The notes under the pieces were generated by a model that saw nothing but the letters and a program-made list of their open reading frames with translations, did not search any database and had not been told where the DNA came from. From contig CANXME010002409.1 in NCBI GenBank assembly GCA_948144175.1, forward strand, positions 1,927,001 to 1,991,000: a stretch of DNA of 64,000 nt, read 5' to 3'. The translations under genes and the position numbers were made by a program. This document shows positions 21,838-33,200 of this stretch, one piece after another. Position 1 is the first letter of the stretch. Each line of letters starts with the position of its first letter. This DNA is from Closterium sp. NIES-65. Its lineage: Eukaryota; Streptophyta; Zygnematophyceae; Desmidiales; Closteriaceae.

Positions 21838-22460
21838 GCTAGGGCGACGGGCCAGGGCGTAGGGTAGGGCGACGGGCTAGGGCGTAGGGTAGGGCGACGG
21901 GCCAGGGCGTAGGGTAGGGCGACGGGCCAGGGCGTAGGGTAGGGCGACGGGCCAGGGCGTAGGGTAGGGCGACGGGCCAGGGCGTAGGGTAGGGCGACGG
22001 GCCAGGGCGTAGGGTAGGGCGACGGGCCAGGGCGTACGGTAGGGCGACGGGCCAGGGCGTAGGGTAGGGCGACGGGCCAGGGCGTAGGGTAGGGCGACGG
22101 GCCAGGGCGTAGGGACGGGACAGGGCGACACGACGGGGCAGGGCGGCGCGATGGGGCAGGGTGACGGGACGGGGCAGGGCGACGCGACGGGGCAGGGCGA
22201 CGCGACGGGGCAGGGTGACGGGACGGGGCAGGGCGACGCGATGGGGCAGGGCGACGGGACGGGGCAGGGCGACGCGACGGGACAGGGCGACGGGACGGGG
22301 GGGAAAGGGCGGGCACGACGTGACGGGGGGAACGGGCGCGACGCGACGGGGGGAAAGAGCGCTAGGCGACGGGGGGAAAGGGCGCGACGCGACGGGGGGG
22401 GGGGGGGGGGGGGGGGGGGAAGGGCGCTAGGCGACGGGGAGAAAGGGCGCTAAGCGACGG
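21838..22460 (-). repeat. Copia-1 leader minisatellites
   Basis: Two consecutive GC-rich arrays lie in the 5' leader. One has a period of about 25 bp (core GGGCCAGGGCGTAGGGTAG) up to about 22115. The next has a roughly 20-bp GACGGGGCAGGGCGAC-type unit to about 22300, then irregular GACGGGGGGAAAGGGCG units. A 26-nt G run is at 22394-22419. They lie between primer-binding site and start codon. Confidence 0.88.
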
Positions 22461-22583
22461 GGGAGAGGGCGCTAGGCTCGGTACTAGGCGCGGTAACAAC
22501 GGAACCGGTACGAACGAGAGGTAGGATCAGGCTCGGGAGGGACGAACGGAGAACGGAGGAACGGGATCCCACAGGATCCTAAC

Positions 22584-22596
22584 CTAGCTGATACCA
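22584..22596 (-). promoter_or_regulatory. Copia-1 primer-binding site
   Basis: On the minus strand it reads TGGTATCAGCTAG directly after the 5' LTR. Confidence 0.85.
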
Positions 22597-22705
22597 TGTC
22601 AGAATGAGGAATGATGATCCATTGATGTTGGTTGGGGTACATATAACAAACCCTAACTTCTGTACCCCCTAAGACAAACCTCACTACAGGCTACAACATT
22701 TGACA
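22597..22705 (-). repeat. Copia-1 5' LTR
   Basis: 109 bp, identical to the 3' LTR at 15410-15518. It would contain the promoter. Confidence 0.95.
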
Positions 22706-22710
22706 GCGCG

Positions 22711-23100
22711 TTCCGGCCAAACCTGCTTGCGCCAAATTTAACGCTCCAGAGTGCAGAACGCCATTTCTGGGGCAGACAAATTTAACGGGGTGAAGATTCT
22801 ACGATGTTGCTTCTCCAGGCAAATGTCCGCACAACTTGTGCGGACCCAATTCTGCCTCGAGAGGTAGATCAGCCAGCGCACAACTTATGTAGGGCAACAA
22901 TTTGAGAGATTTGAGAGTTTGACGAGACGTCGTGGTAACACCGCCCAGCAAATTGAGAAAATTGACATTTGGTGCGGCGAGAAGCTACATGGAAGGACTG
23001 GGACCGTACATTTGATGCGGAGGCAATAACGCCTACAGAACGCGGCCAGTGGGCAATCCTCACTTGTTACGAGGTCCCGAACGCGACCGCAGAGTCGTGG
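22711..23100. other. Intergenic between Copia-1 and MITE copy 2
   Basis: No gene is recognised. This is the right half of the locus interrupted by Copia-1. Confidence 0.3.
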
Positions 23101-23108
23101 GCTGGATT

Positions 23109-23786
23109 CAGGCCCTACGAAGTCAGACTTTTTTCTCTGATTTGCACAAAAAACTCTGATATTTCAGACTTTTTTCCCAGTGTACTCTGTTAAAATCAGA
23201 CTTTTTTGGGCCCAAACTCTGTAATTTTCAGACTTTTTTTAAGGCTAACTCTGAGAGTTCAGAGTTTTCTGAGAGTGTACTCTGATCATTCAGAGTACAA
23301 ACGCGTCCTTGACTGGTGATTTGGACTTACGGGTCACAACAGATTCGCAATGTCGACGCAAAATCGCCTTGACACAGCAAATCCGAGCCTTACAGCACAA
23401 GATTTTCGCCCAATCATAGCAAAATCTCCCTGACACAACAGATTTGCGCTGTCAGAGCACAACACTTTTCGACCAATCACAGGAAACTCGCCCTGACATT
23501 GCAGATTCGCTCTTTCGCACCACAAGATTCGCCCTGACACATACGGTACCGTATATTCGCCCTGTCAGAGCATGTTTTATCGGAAATCCCCTTAGTGTTG
23601 TGTGTTTCGGTAGCAGATGAATGAAACATTGATTACATTCCGATGAAACATTGAATACATTGTTTTTGAATGATCATACTTTTTTGAAATTTCAGCCTTT
23701 TTTTTATACCAACTCTGAGATTTTCAGACTAAAATTGTGTACTAGTCTGACGAATCAGACAGGCCAAAAACGAATCTGAGGGCCTG
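23109..23786. mobile_element. Non-autonomous hAT-type MITE (copy 2, 678 bp)
   Basis: The termini are CAGGCCCT and its complement, flanked by a perfect 8-bp duplication GCTGGATT (23101-23108 and 23787-23794). The right end, ATCTGAGGGCCTG, is identical to the right end of copy 1 at 6450-6975, so both belong to one family; the left end has diverged after 8 bp. The first 190 bp contain repeated TCAGACTTTTTT and ACTCTGA blocks, and further ones lie near the right end, giving a subterminal array. The centre carries a different tandem repeat (23363-23530). No transposase frame is present. Confidence 0.85.
23363..23530. repeat. About 63-bp imperfect tandem repeat inside the MITE
   Basis: About three units share CCTGACA...CAGATT-GC and AGCACAAGATT-TCG blocks in the same order. 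They form the core of the 678-bp element and have no counterpart in copy 1. Confidence 0.55.
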
Positions 23787-23794
23787 GCTGGATT

Positions 23795-24398
23795 AGTGAC
23801 TATCCATTAGACATCGTCCTCGCAAATTTCACTAGGGCCAATTTCACCCCCCTGTGTATTCGTTTTTTATTTCCCCAAACTTGAGGCTTGTTTCGAAAAA
23901 ATTGGCTATAAGGAAAGCAATGACAGGGACTGCGCACATGAGTCAGCGGAAAAAACAAAAAATACATGGTCGCAGCGGAAGATTCAGTCTTTGCGTTGTG
24001 GTCTCAACGTCAGATGGGGCAACATCGAAACTTACAATGCCTCGGATAGCCTCTAGTTCGTGGGTGTCTGATACCTATAACAAAAAAAGGTCAGTATGGT
24101 TTTAAGGAATAACTGACAGGGCGTGAAATTGGCGAGGACTCTGTGTATCGAAGAATGTACACAGAACGTACAGTCCATGGCTCAACGAGATACTAATAAC
24201 CTTCATTTGTATGCCTCTGACATTGGACCAGAATTGCGGTGGAGCAGTCATTTCAGAATTTTCCAAATCCGTGTCTGCAAATGATATATCAACTAGCCGT
24301 TGATAGAATTTATTCAAGCATATCTCTCATGTCATCTTTACAGTGCTCACGCTAGGAGCGAGCATCAAATGAGAAGTTCCCCAAGTCTAATCAGGAGT
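23795..24398. other. Intergenic, nothing recognised
   Basis: AT-richer DNA downstream of FAS1-B, probably including its 3' UTR. No repeat or RNA gene was identified. Confidence 0.3.
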
Positions 24399-25200
24399 TC
24401 ATGGCTGCTGAAGAGCATCAACGCCATGCACAATGAAAAACGTCCCTCGGTAAATACCCGGATTCACAATCTGCGACCATGACAAGGCGTTGTTACTCTG
24501 CCCTAGAGCGCATGCCGACCCCTTCCGCATCAACCACGGCACGAAATACCTTTTCAGCCGGCGGCCCTCGAGCAAGGTCGGGATGCTTCTGGTGTGCTTG
24601 ATATCATGAAACGTGAAAGCACCGTCCAGCACATGAAGAAGGGCCATGGTCGCGAATTTGACTATCTGCTCCGGGTCCGGGGTCCCGCCGGTTTTGACCA
24701 GCGCACCGATCCCGGCCGATCCGAGCGCCGCGTTTTGCGGGATGAGAACGGTCTTCTGGCCGAGTACGGAGAGGTCCGCGTCCTCCGGAAAGCTGTCTGT
24801 GGGTGGGAGGAGGGGGAGAAAGAAGAGGTATGAAAGGGGGTGGTATGGTACTAGTGGATGGTTCAGGGGTATGGAAAAGAACGGCAGGGGAGGAAGGTCT
24901 AAAAGCAGAATCCATTTAAAGACGACGTTGTCATCGATCGCGAATGCACGAAGACTCTTCAGGGAGTAGCTTGGAACCTGGAGGTGTTCTCGCACCTAGT
25001 TTCGGAAGGATTTCTTTGATGGCGTTGGCGACGAGCGCGTATCTCCCCAGGTATTTAAACTGCATCATGGCGAGGCGAATGTCCTGAAGCTCCTTTATCA
25101 GCGTAGCTTTCGTTGGCTGCGCGGCCGCGGCGCACAAGAGAAGAGAGAGAAGCGCTCCGACGATGAGTCGCTGGAGCAACAAGACGTCGCGAGTCTTCAT
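24399..25200 (-). CDS. Secreted FAS1 (fasciclin)-domain protein B
   Basis: Exon 1 is 25200-24978 and exon 2 is 24796-24399, giving 206 aa. The start was chosen at the ATG that opens a signal peptide (core LIVGALLSLLLCAAAAQ). The phase-1 junction (CCAG|GTTC, CCCACAG acceptor) is the same as in FAS1-A, and exon 2 has the same length, 398 nt. Key FAS1 positions are TVLIPQNAAL, LLHVLDGAFTF, LEGRRLKRYFVP and IVNPGIYRGTFFIVHGVDAL. The two proteins are alike along their whole length, for example LPKLGAR against LPKLGTR and KYLGRYALVA against KYLGRYSLVA, so they are duplicates now about 13 kb apart, with transposons inserted between them. The expected role is as an extracellular matrix or wall protein. 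Confidence 0.62.
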
Positions 25201-25400
25201 GGCGAATGAACAGAGGCGAGAAGGGACGAGAGGGCTGCCCGAACGAATGCGGTTGCCGGTGATACTAGTGCTGCTGCGAGAATGCGACGCCAATAAACGG
25301 CTCAACGAGCAGGTTAAAAAATAGACAGACTACTACGAGCGAATTTCTTTCCTTATGTGGGCTCGGTTCCGGCTAAATGAGCGTCCTATCTAGAAAAAGC

Positions 25401-25790
25401 CTGGCACAAACTTGTGTCGTTATATACCAGTAGAATGCTCGTGCTTAGTTCGTAAGGAGCATGACAGTTCGCTGCGAAGCGATGGCTCTCGCGCGACTTC
25501 TAATGGACACGAATCTGTGTCGTAAAGGCGAACAACATATGAACACAGTATGCGACGCATGCAGAGCAGAATGGAGACGAGCGGGGATGGAAAACAGCGA
25601 TTGCAAGAAAGCTTGCTTGGAATCGCCGCCACATGCCACCGAGAATGAGAGAGAGCGAGGGGGTTGGGGGAAAGGGGGAGGAGAGGGGAGGAAGGAGAGG
25701 GGAGGGGGGAAAGAGGGGAGGGTAGGAAGAGGTGCGGAAATCTTCCATTGGCAACAGGCCGTGGTGGAAATGTTTCAGCGATACACACGA
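25401..25790 (-). other. Upstream segment of FAS1-B, duplicated with FAS1-A
   Basis: The minus strand is open at 25639-25445 and resembles the segment upstream of FAS1-A over a short stretch (LHSALHASHTVF against HKALHAPHYAVV). A purine-rich tract at 25640-25735 sits in the matching place. This could be a decayed gene or a shared promoter-proximal region. Confidence 0.35.
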
Positions 25791-27265
25791 TGCCCGGTTG
25801 AGCCCCCCGACCTCGCCTTACCCTCTGGGCGTATAAACGATTCCTGCAGTTCGCGGAGGTTTCGTCAATTCGTCTCGAGCAAAAAGGGCTTATAAAAAGA
25901 TTTGTAACTCACCGTTGACTTTTTGACTGCATTCTCTTCAGTCAGACTTCAGTTTCTGTGGTTCGTATTGGTTGACGTGCCTGTAACGTGGGTGCAGCCT
26001 CACGGCACAAAACCCACGGGTGCAAGGTTTCCATCATGTGTGAGGCAATTTCGCGTGCAGGGGGTGAGCATCATGTGTATGCTTGGTTGACTGGTTGGCT
26101 CCGCCCTGGCTGCCCTGGCCTCCCTCCTCACGCAAGAACATTATTTGGAGTCGTCTTGGCGAGAAAATATTTGACTTTCGCGTGGTGGTCAGGGGAAGGG
26201 GCGGGGAGGGATGGGAAAACCAGTTCGGGCAGATAAATAACCAGGGTGCTGTACTCTGCAAGGTTCTAATTTGGTTTAGGTACAGTTCTTTGTATTACTT
26301 ATGGACAGCATTCAGCATGCATATTCCTTGAACCCGTGTCCCGGGTGACGACAGAGGCACAACGCAAGGGAGGTACAGTACTGAAGAAAAATACGGGAGG
26401 AAATCACAAGCTGTTTTCCAGATGAATTCCGTGGCAGCTTGTCACTACTTGAGCTTGCCATGTGCTTTTTGGGCTGCACGAGAGGGTGAAAACAACAGAC
26501 TTGGGCTAGGGAGTTTCTCTTACCCGCATTTCTGTTACAGGATGACTAGTTTTCTCGTTAAAAGACGTACACATACAAAATGCAATTCGCTTAAAAGAGC
26601 CTTCTCATTGATTACAGCACGATCGAATCAGGGACAGGAATGCAAAGAAGTGGACGTGGAAGGCGGGTTTTGCAGCCATTTGGACGCGACAAAGAAGGGG
26701 CAGCATCAGGCCAGGGCAGCTACACTGAGGCGGGTTATCACCTAGCCTCCAAGCGCAGTTACGACTGTTCTTGCTTTTGTACACTTGCCTATTCGGTGTA
26801 TAATGCAATTACCAAAAAAAAAAAAAAATGATTACAGCACGAGTTCCTCTAACAGCTAGTTACAGCTCAACTAAACATCATGGTGAGGGTTAGGGAGGAC
26901 GTATTCTTCAAGGGCAGACCTACCATCACAGTTTTAACCGAAACTCACATCTTGTTCATGTTTCTTGATGGGCTCTTTCATAAGGTAGTGGCTTCAAGTG
27001 CACAGGCTTTGCAAAGAAGTGCTCTAGAAGCCAGGGACAGTGGACAGAGAAACACATCATATCATCCAAGGAGAGAAGAAAGCATGGTAGGACAAGGAAA
27101 GCACGCAACCTCCAGCGCATTCTGTTCTCATCTGTACAGCAGAAAGTGGCCAGGAAGAGAAGGTAGGCAACATAAGAATAACAGCAGGGAGAAAAACAGC
27201 AATCCAACCCTCTCCCTGCTAACCAAGGACTGAAAATTAAATCAAATTCCTGATTCGCACCCCCT
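25791..27265. other. Intergenic, including the 3' flank of the phosphatase gene
   Basis: No coding exon is convincing. A run of about 16 A lies at 26812-26828. The stretch nearest 27265 is probably the phosphatase 3' UTR. Confidence 0.3.
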
Positions 27266-30200
27266 CTAAGCAGCTGCGGCTGATTCTGCTTGCTCCGGTG
27301 CTGTCTTCTCTCCCTCTGCTTGCCCTACAGTCGTCGTCCCCACTTGCACTTCTTCCTCGTCCTCTGTCTCAGTCTCTTGGCCTTGCTCCAGAACGGCCTG
27401 TGCAAGAACCTCGGATGTGACGACCCGTGCCACCACCACGCTGATGTCATCCTGCTTGCCGCCCGAAAGCTTCTTCCCCATCATCTTCTGCCACACAGGT
27501 AGATCCCGGCCCTGTCCCGGTTTTTGGATGGGGGAGGACGGGGGGTAGGGGAGGGGGGAGGGGCGGAAGGGAGGAGAAGGGATGTCAGTGCAAGATGAGG
27601 GTGAGGAGGTCGAGGAAAAGGAAGGGGGAGAGGTGGAGAGGATGGGTGCAAGAGCATGATAGGAGAACGGTGACGAGGGAGTGTATGCGAGGAAAGGGAA
27701 GAGGGATGCAGCTGGTAAAAATAAGGAAATGTGTGGGTGGTTGGGCATGTAGTTGCATTGCATTGCATAAACGTCCCTGGCAGCATAGCATACCCAGACT
27801 CACATACTCATGCACATTAGCCTAATCCACAACAGCCGCTCTCACATGAGCAGTCAGTCCCCAAGCATCAGAAATTGCCTCCAGACACCACTCACGTGTT
27901 CTAGGGCCTCTAAGGTGTAGGGAGCCATGTACTCCTTGTCGCCTGCATGCTTTGCAGCCCTCAAGTCGCCCGTGAGCTGACTGAATGACAAAAGTGGTAT
28001 TCACATTCACATCACATGCCTGGTAGAATTGCACTCGCGTGTTCTAGGGCCTCTAGGGTGTATGGAGCCATGTACTCCTTGTCGCCTGCATGCTTTGCAG
28101 CCCTCAAGTCGCCCGTGAGCTGACTGAATGACAAAAGTGGTATTCACATTCACATCACATGCCTGGTAGAATTGCACTCACGTGTTCTAGGGCCTCTAGG
28201 GTGTATGGAGCCATGTACTCCTTGTCGCCTGCATGCTTTGCTGCCAGGGCTGCTAGTGCAGTCGCTGCGACAGAGAAAGGAGGTGGGCATGACAAAACGA
28301 GAGTAGGGAGGAGGAAAAGATGGGGGGAGGGAAAGATGGGAGGAGGGAATGGGATGAGAGGATTGTGGGGGAGGGAAATATGGGAGGACAGGATGGGAAG
28401 ATGCGAGATGAAGACGAGTACAGGGGAGACTCGGAGGAGGTGGTAAGGAAGATGCAGCAAGGGAAAGGAAACACATATGAGCAGCGCAAAGGAAACACAG
28501 ATGAGCAGCGCGAAGGAAACACAGATGAGCAGCGCGAAGGAAACACAGATGAGCAGCGCGAAGGAAACACAGATGGCGTGAGGCTGCCTGAATGACAGCA
28601 TGGGCCTCACCAGTGCGGGAGACATGCGCAGGGGAGGGGAGGCCCTGACAGCATGAATGAAGGTCACTGGTGCAGGAGATAGGTGAGGGGTAAGCAAGCA
28701 AGCTCACCGGTGCGAGAGACGTGTGCGGAGGAGGGGCCGGAGAAGACCTTGACAATGGAGGCAATGTACTTGTCAATCACGTTGTGACTCTAGAGTCGAC
28801 TCAAAACTCTCACCAGTGCAAGAGACGTGTGCGGGGGAGAAGCAAGCTCACCGGTGCGGGAGACGTGTGCGTGGGAGGGGCCGGAGAAGACCTTGACGAT
28901 GGAGGCAATGTCTTTGTCAAACACGTTGTCAAATAGACCATCTGACGCCATCACCACCGTGTCGCCCTCCTGCACACTGAAGCTCAGCACCTGATGGGAG
29001 GGAGGGGGGGGAAGGGGAGGGAGGGAGGGAGGGGGCGAGGGGAGGGAGGGAGGGAGGGGGCGAGGGGAGGGAGGACGGGAAGAAGTTGGGAGGTTGAGTC
29101 AAGCGGCCGTCTGGTGCCATGACCACCATGTCACCCTCCTGCACATTGAAGCTCAGCACCTGATGGGAGGGAGGGGGGAGAGAAGGGGAAAGAGGAAGGC
29201 AAGAAAGTGGGGTGTGAGTTCAGAGGCCACTTGAGGCCATGACCCCACCATGTCATCCTCCTGCACACTGAAGCTCAGCACCTGATGGGAGCAGGGGAAA
29301 GGGGAGCGAGAGGGGGAGGAAGGGAGGGGTTGAGAGAGGGTGAGGAAGGAGGAGAGCGAGAAAGTGGAGTGGAGGTGAGTCAAGCAGCCAGCTGAGAGCC
29401 ATGACCACCATGTCAAATCAACCACCAGGCCATTTCCTGATGAGGCATGGGGGAAATGGGGGAGGGGAGTTGGGGTTGGGAAATAACGAGTGCGAGGAGA
29501 GAGGAGGAGAGGGAGAGGGATGGGGAAGGGGGGGAGGAGAGGGTGCGGGCGGGCAGCGAGGACCAAGACAAGTGAGGTCTAGTTGACAGAAAGAGTGTAA
29601 AGTGTCATCGCAAGTAGATCCCTCGTTCCTCATTCCCTCATCCCCTCTCGCCCACCCCCCTCCCCCTCCCTCGGGCACTTCTTCCCTTTCATCAATTCCC
29701 CTTTCCCTTCCATTTCCCTCCCTCCTCATGCACTTCCACCTCTCTCTCCTTCCCCCCTTCCCCACCCTCTTCCCCTGTCAACCCCTCCCCCTCACCTCAG
29801 CGTCATCAGCGGAGTCGGAGCTTTCAGAGCCGAACTGGAAGGGGCAGTCGAAGAAGTGCTCGTGGGGGGTGGTCTTGTGCACCACCTCGCTTCCCCGCAC
29901 CACCCGCACTCCACCTTCCCCCTCCCTGTCGCACACTCCCCTTCCCCCCTCCCTTTCCCTCCCTCCCGTGCACTTCCCCCTCCCCCTCCCCTTCGCCTCC
30001 TCTCCCCTCCCCACCCCCTCCCTTTCCCCCTCCCCTCCCCTCTCCCCATCCCCATTCCCATACCCCATCAACCCCCCCCACCCCTCACCTCAGCGTCATC
30101 AGCGGAGTCGGAGCTTTCAGAGCCGAACTGGAAGGGGCAGTCGAAGAAGTGCTCGTGAGGCGTGGTCTTGTGCACCACCTCGCTGCCCCGCACCACCCGC

Positions 30201-33200
30201 ACGCCTGCATCGCCGAGAGAGGCCACGTTGAGCACGCTGTACTCGCCGTCAAACACCGCCACCACTCTGTGACAGGTGCGCAGGGGATGAGGGATGGGGG
30301 GAAGGAGGAGGGAAGGGGACGGGAGCAGGAGGAGCGGGCAGGGAGTGAAGGGGAGGAGGTGGGTCAGGAGGGGAGAAGGGGAGCGTGGAAGGGGAGGAGA
30401 GCAGAAGAGAGGGGATGGAGTGGGGTGGGAGAGTGGGACTGGTGTGTGCACCACCCGCACGCCTGCATCGCCGAGAGAGGCCACGTTGAGCACACTGTAC
30501 TCGCCATCAAACACCGCCACCACTCTGCGAGGGACGCACGGGGGAAAGGGGATGGGAGAGGGGAGGAGGCGAAAGTGGAAGCAGGATCTGAGGGAGGAAG
30601 GATGGAGTAGATGAGCAATAGAGAGAGGGGGGGAAGAGTGTGTAGAGAGAGTCAGGAGAATAAGGCCTCGTTCAACGTATCACATGCAAGGAATCATCAG
30701 TGAAACGTCGAGGAAACACCGAGGGAAGGGAGGGCAGAAGGGTGAGAGCCAGTCAAGAACAGCAGCCAAGAGAAAGACTCCAAACAGCAAGCAGATACCG
30801 GTGGGGGAAACCGGGAGGCGTAGTTAGTTAACTACGCTGCGAGAGGTGGGTGGGTGAGGCTACAACAAGACCTGAGAGGAGCATATACGGAAGCTATGAG
30901 GGGAAAGGCAGGGGGAAGGGGAGGGAGCACTAAGGGAGGGAGCACTAAGGGAGGGCAGGGCACGTACGCAGTGGCGGCGCCTGGAGACTTGGTCATGCTG
31001 TGGGCTTTTCTCAACAGCTCCCTGGGCTCCAAGTCGTCCTGCATGCATGCACCCAGCCAGCCAGCCAGCCACCCACCCATGCACACATGTGGGCATCACA
31101 TCAGCACATAGGCAGCAATAAGTGAGGCGTTCATCTGAGCAACAATAGAAAACGCAAACGAAGGATAAAAACAGATTTGGGTCTCGGGGGTGAGAAGGGG
31201 AGCGGGGGAAGGGGGGAGAGGGGGGGGGGGGGGGGGGGGTGAGATGGGGAGCGGGGGGTGGTAGGGATTGGGAGTGGGGGGAGATTCGGGACTTGCGTAT
31301 GCATGTGTACTAGGCGCGCGGGCATGTGTACTAGGCGCGCGGGCATGTGTACTAGGCGCGCGGGCATGTGTACTAAGCGCGCGGGCATGTGTACTAGGCG
31401 CGCGGGCATGTGTACTAGGCGCGCGGGCATGTGTACTAAGCGCGCGGGCATGTGTACTAGGCGCGCGGGAATGTGTACTAGGCGCGCGGGCATGTGTACT
31501 AGGCGCGCGGGCATGTGTACTAGGCGCGCGGGCATGTGTACTAGGCGCGCGGGCATGTGTACTAGGCGCGCGGGCATGTGCTGTGCACCTGGTCCTGTGC
31601 GTTCTCGATGATGTCGTTAAGGTGTCCCACGAACTCATTGGAGTAGAGCGCTGGATCCACCCCGTCCTCCGCCCACCTGCGAGGCGGACAGTAGGAGGGG
31701 GAGTGGGGAGGAACGACAACAGAAGCGAGGTCTACTTCTGAGGCGCCTCAGAAACGACCTCGTTCGTTGGAGTAGAGCACTGGATCCACTCCGTCCTCCG
31801 CCCACCTGCAACGGGAGGTGAACGGGAGAAGAGGAGAAGGGGAGGGAGAGGAAAGCCAGAGGGAGGTCTATTTCAGGTTCAATAAACAACTTGTTGGGAT
31901 AGAGCAAGCCCCCCTTCCCTCTCCGCCCGCGCTCCCCTCTTTCCCCCCCGCACTCACCCGCCCACGCCGTCCGTGACCGCAAGCACTCCCGCGCCCACAT
32001 TTGAGTCGCTCTCAAAAGCAATCCCCCTTCCCCCACAAGCTTCCCTCCCCCCTTTCCCCCCCCCCCCCCCCGCACTCACCCGCCCACGCCGTCCGTGACC
32101 GCAAGCACCCCCGCGCCCACGTCGCTGATCAGCACCGCGTCCTCCCCGCCCTTCTCCACCTGCGGGGGAGCGGGGGAATGGGAGGCGGAGGGGGCAGGGG
32201 AGCGGGAAAGTGGAGGGGGCAGGGGAATGGGGGGGACGAGGGGATGGGCGAGAGGGGACGAAGAAGAAGACATGGGGTGGCGGAGGGAAAAGGGGGGGGA
32301 CGGGAGAGAAGAAGGGGATGCATGAAGGATGCGGAACGTGCAAAAAAACGGAGGTGGGATGAAGAGAGGTGGAATGTGGAGGGGTGGGGTGAAGAGAGGA
32401 AGGCGAACAGACATAGATGGTGCGAGCGGGTGCAAGCAGAACGCCTTGTTCAGAAACCGGGTAGGCTCGAGAGACGCGCGGGGGAAGAAGAGGGGGAGAA
32501 GGAGTAAACGAAACGAGGAGCGGACAAAAGGAGAAAGCGAGCACGGGACAAAAGAGTGAGTGGGGGAGAGATAGAGATAAGTCGGAAGAAAGGAAGGAGA
32601 CGGGAAGACGGACGCGGAGGGGGAATGCCGCGGGACTAAAGGAATTAAGGGAGCACGGAAAACGAGGGGCGCCAGGGGAGAGCGAAGTACGACGGGAGAG
32701 AGGAAGGAGAAGGGGAGGGGAGAGGGAGGAGAGAGGGGAAGTGGGGAAGCACGGAGGAGAGAGGGGGAGCGAGGGAAGAGAGAGTAAGAGCGGGAAGCAT
32801 GGGGTGGTACCTTAGCGGGGTGAGGAATCATCTTGGACGCTGCGAGCAGCTGGAATGCGGGCCTGGGGGGTTACGAGGGGAGAGGGGGAGGGGAGGGGCG
32901 AGGGGAGAGGGAGAGGGGAAGGGGCAGGGAGGGGGAGGAGGATCATGGGGAGAGGATTGGCGAAGCGGTTAGGAGGAAGAGGAAAAGGGGGGCTGGAGAG
33001 GAGGGTGAGGAAGGAGATGGGGATGAAGGTGGGGCATGGAAGGGATATCAACTGTACTGTTAAGAGGAAAGCGGCAAGTGCGAGGGGGTGCGCGAGAGGG
33101 TGTGGTGCAGGGGAGGGGAACGATGTGCGGATTGCGGAGCGGGGGGGCGGGAGAGAAGGGCAGCAAATAGTCTTTCAAAGGAAATTGAGGGCGCCGCACG

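Larger units (their letters stand above)
15410..22705 (-). mobile_element. Copia-1: full-length Ty1/Copia element, apparently intact
   Basis: A 7,296-bp element on the minus strand. Its two 109-bp LTRs (5' LTR 22705-22597, 3' LTR 15518-15410) are identical and it is flanked by a perfect 5-bp duplication, GCGCG (15405-15409 and 22706-22710). The primer-binding site TGGTATCAGCTAG (22596-22584) touches the 5' LTR, and the polypurine tract TATGGGGGTG lies just inside the 3' LTR. A roughly 850-bp leader full of minisatellite precedes one uninterrupted polyprotein frame. Identical LTRs and an intact frame mean very recent insertion and possible activity. An LTR of 109 bp is unusually short for a 7-kb Copia element. 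Confidence 0.95.

Noticed and set aside
26422..27233. Plus-strand open frames next to the phosphatase stop codon
   Set aside because: No motifs, and their position suits the phosphatase 3' UTR or intergenic DNA.
31096..31741. Open frames with repeated ARACVLG or PARLVHM units
   Set aside because: They are readings of the 21-bp minisatellite in phosphatase intron 5, without start context or family similarity.
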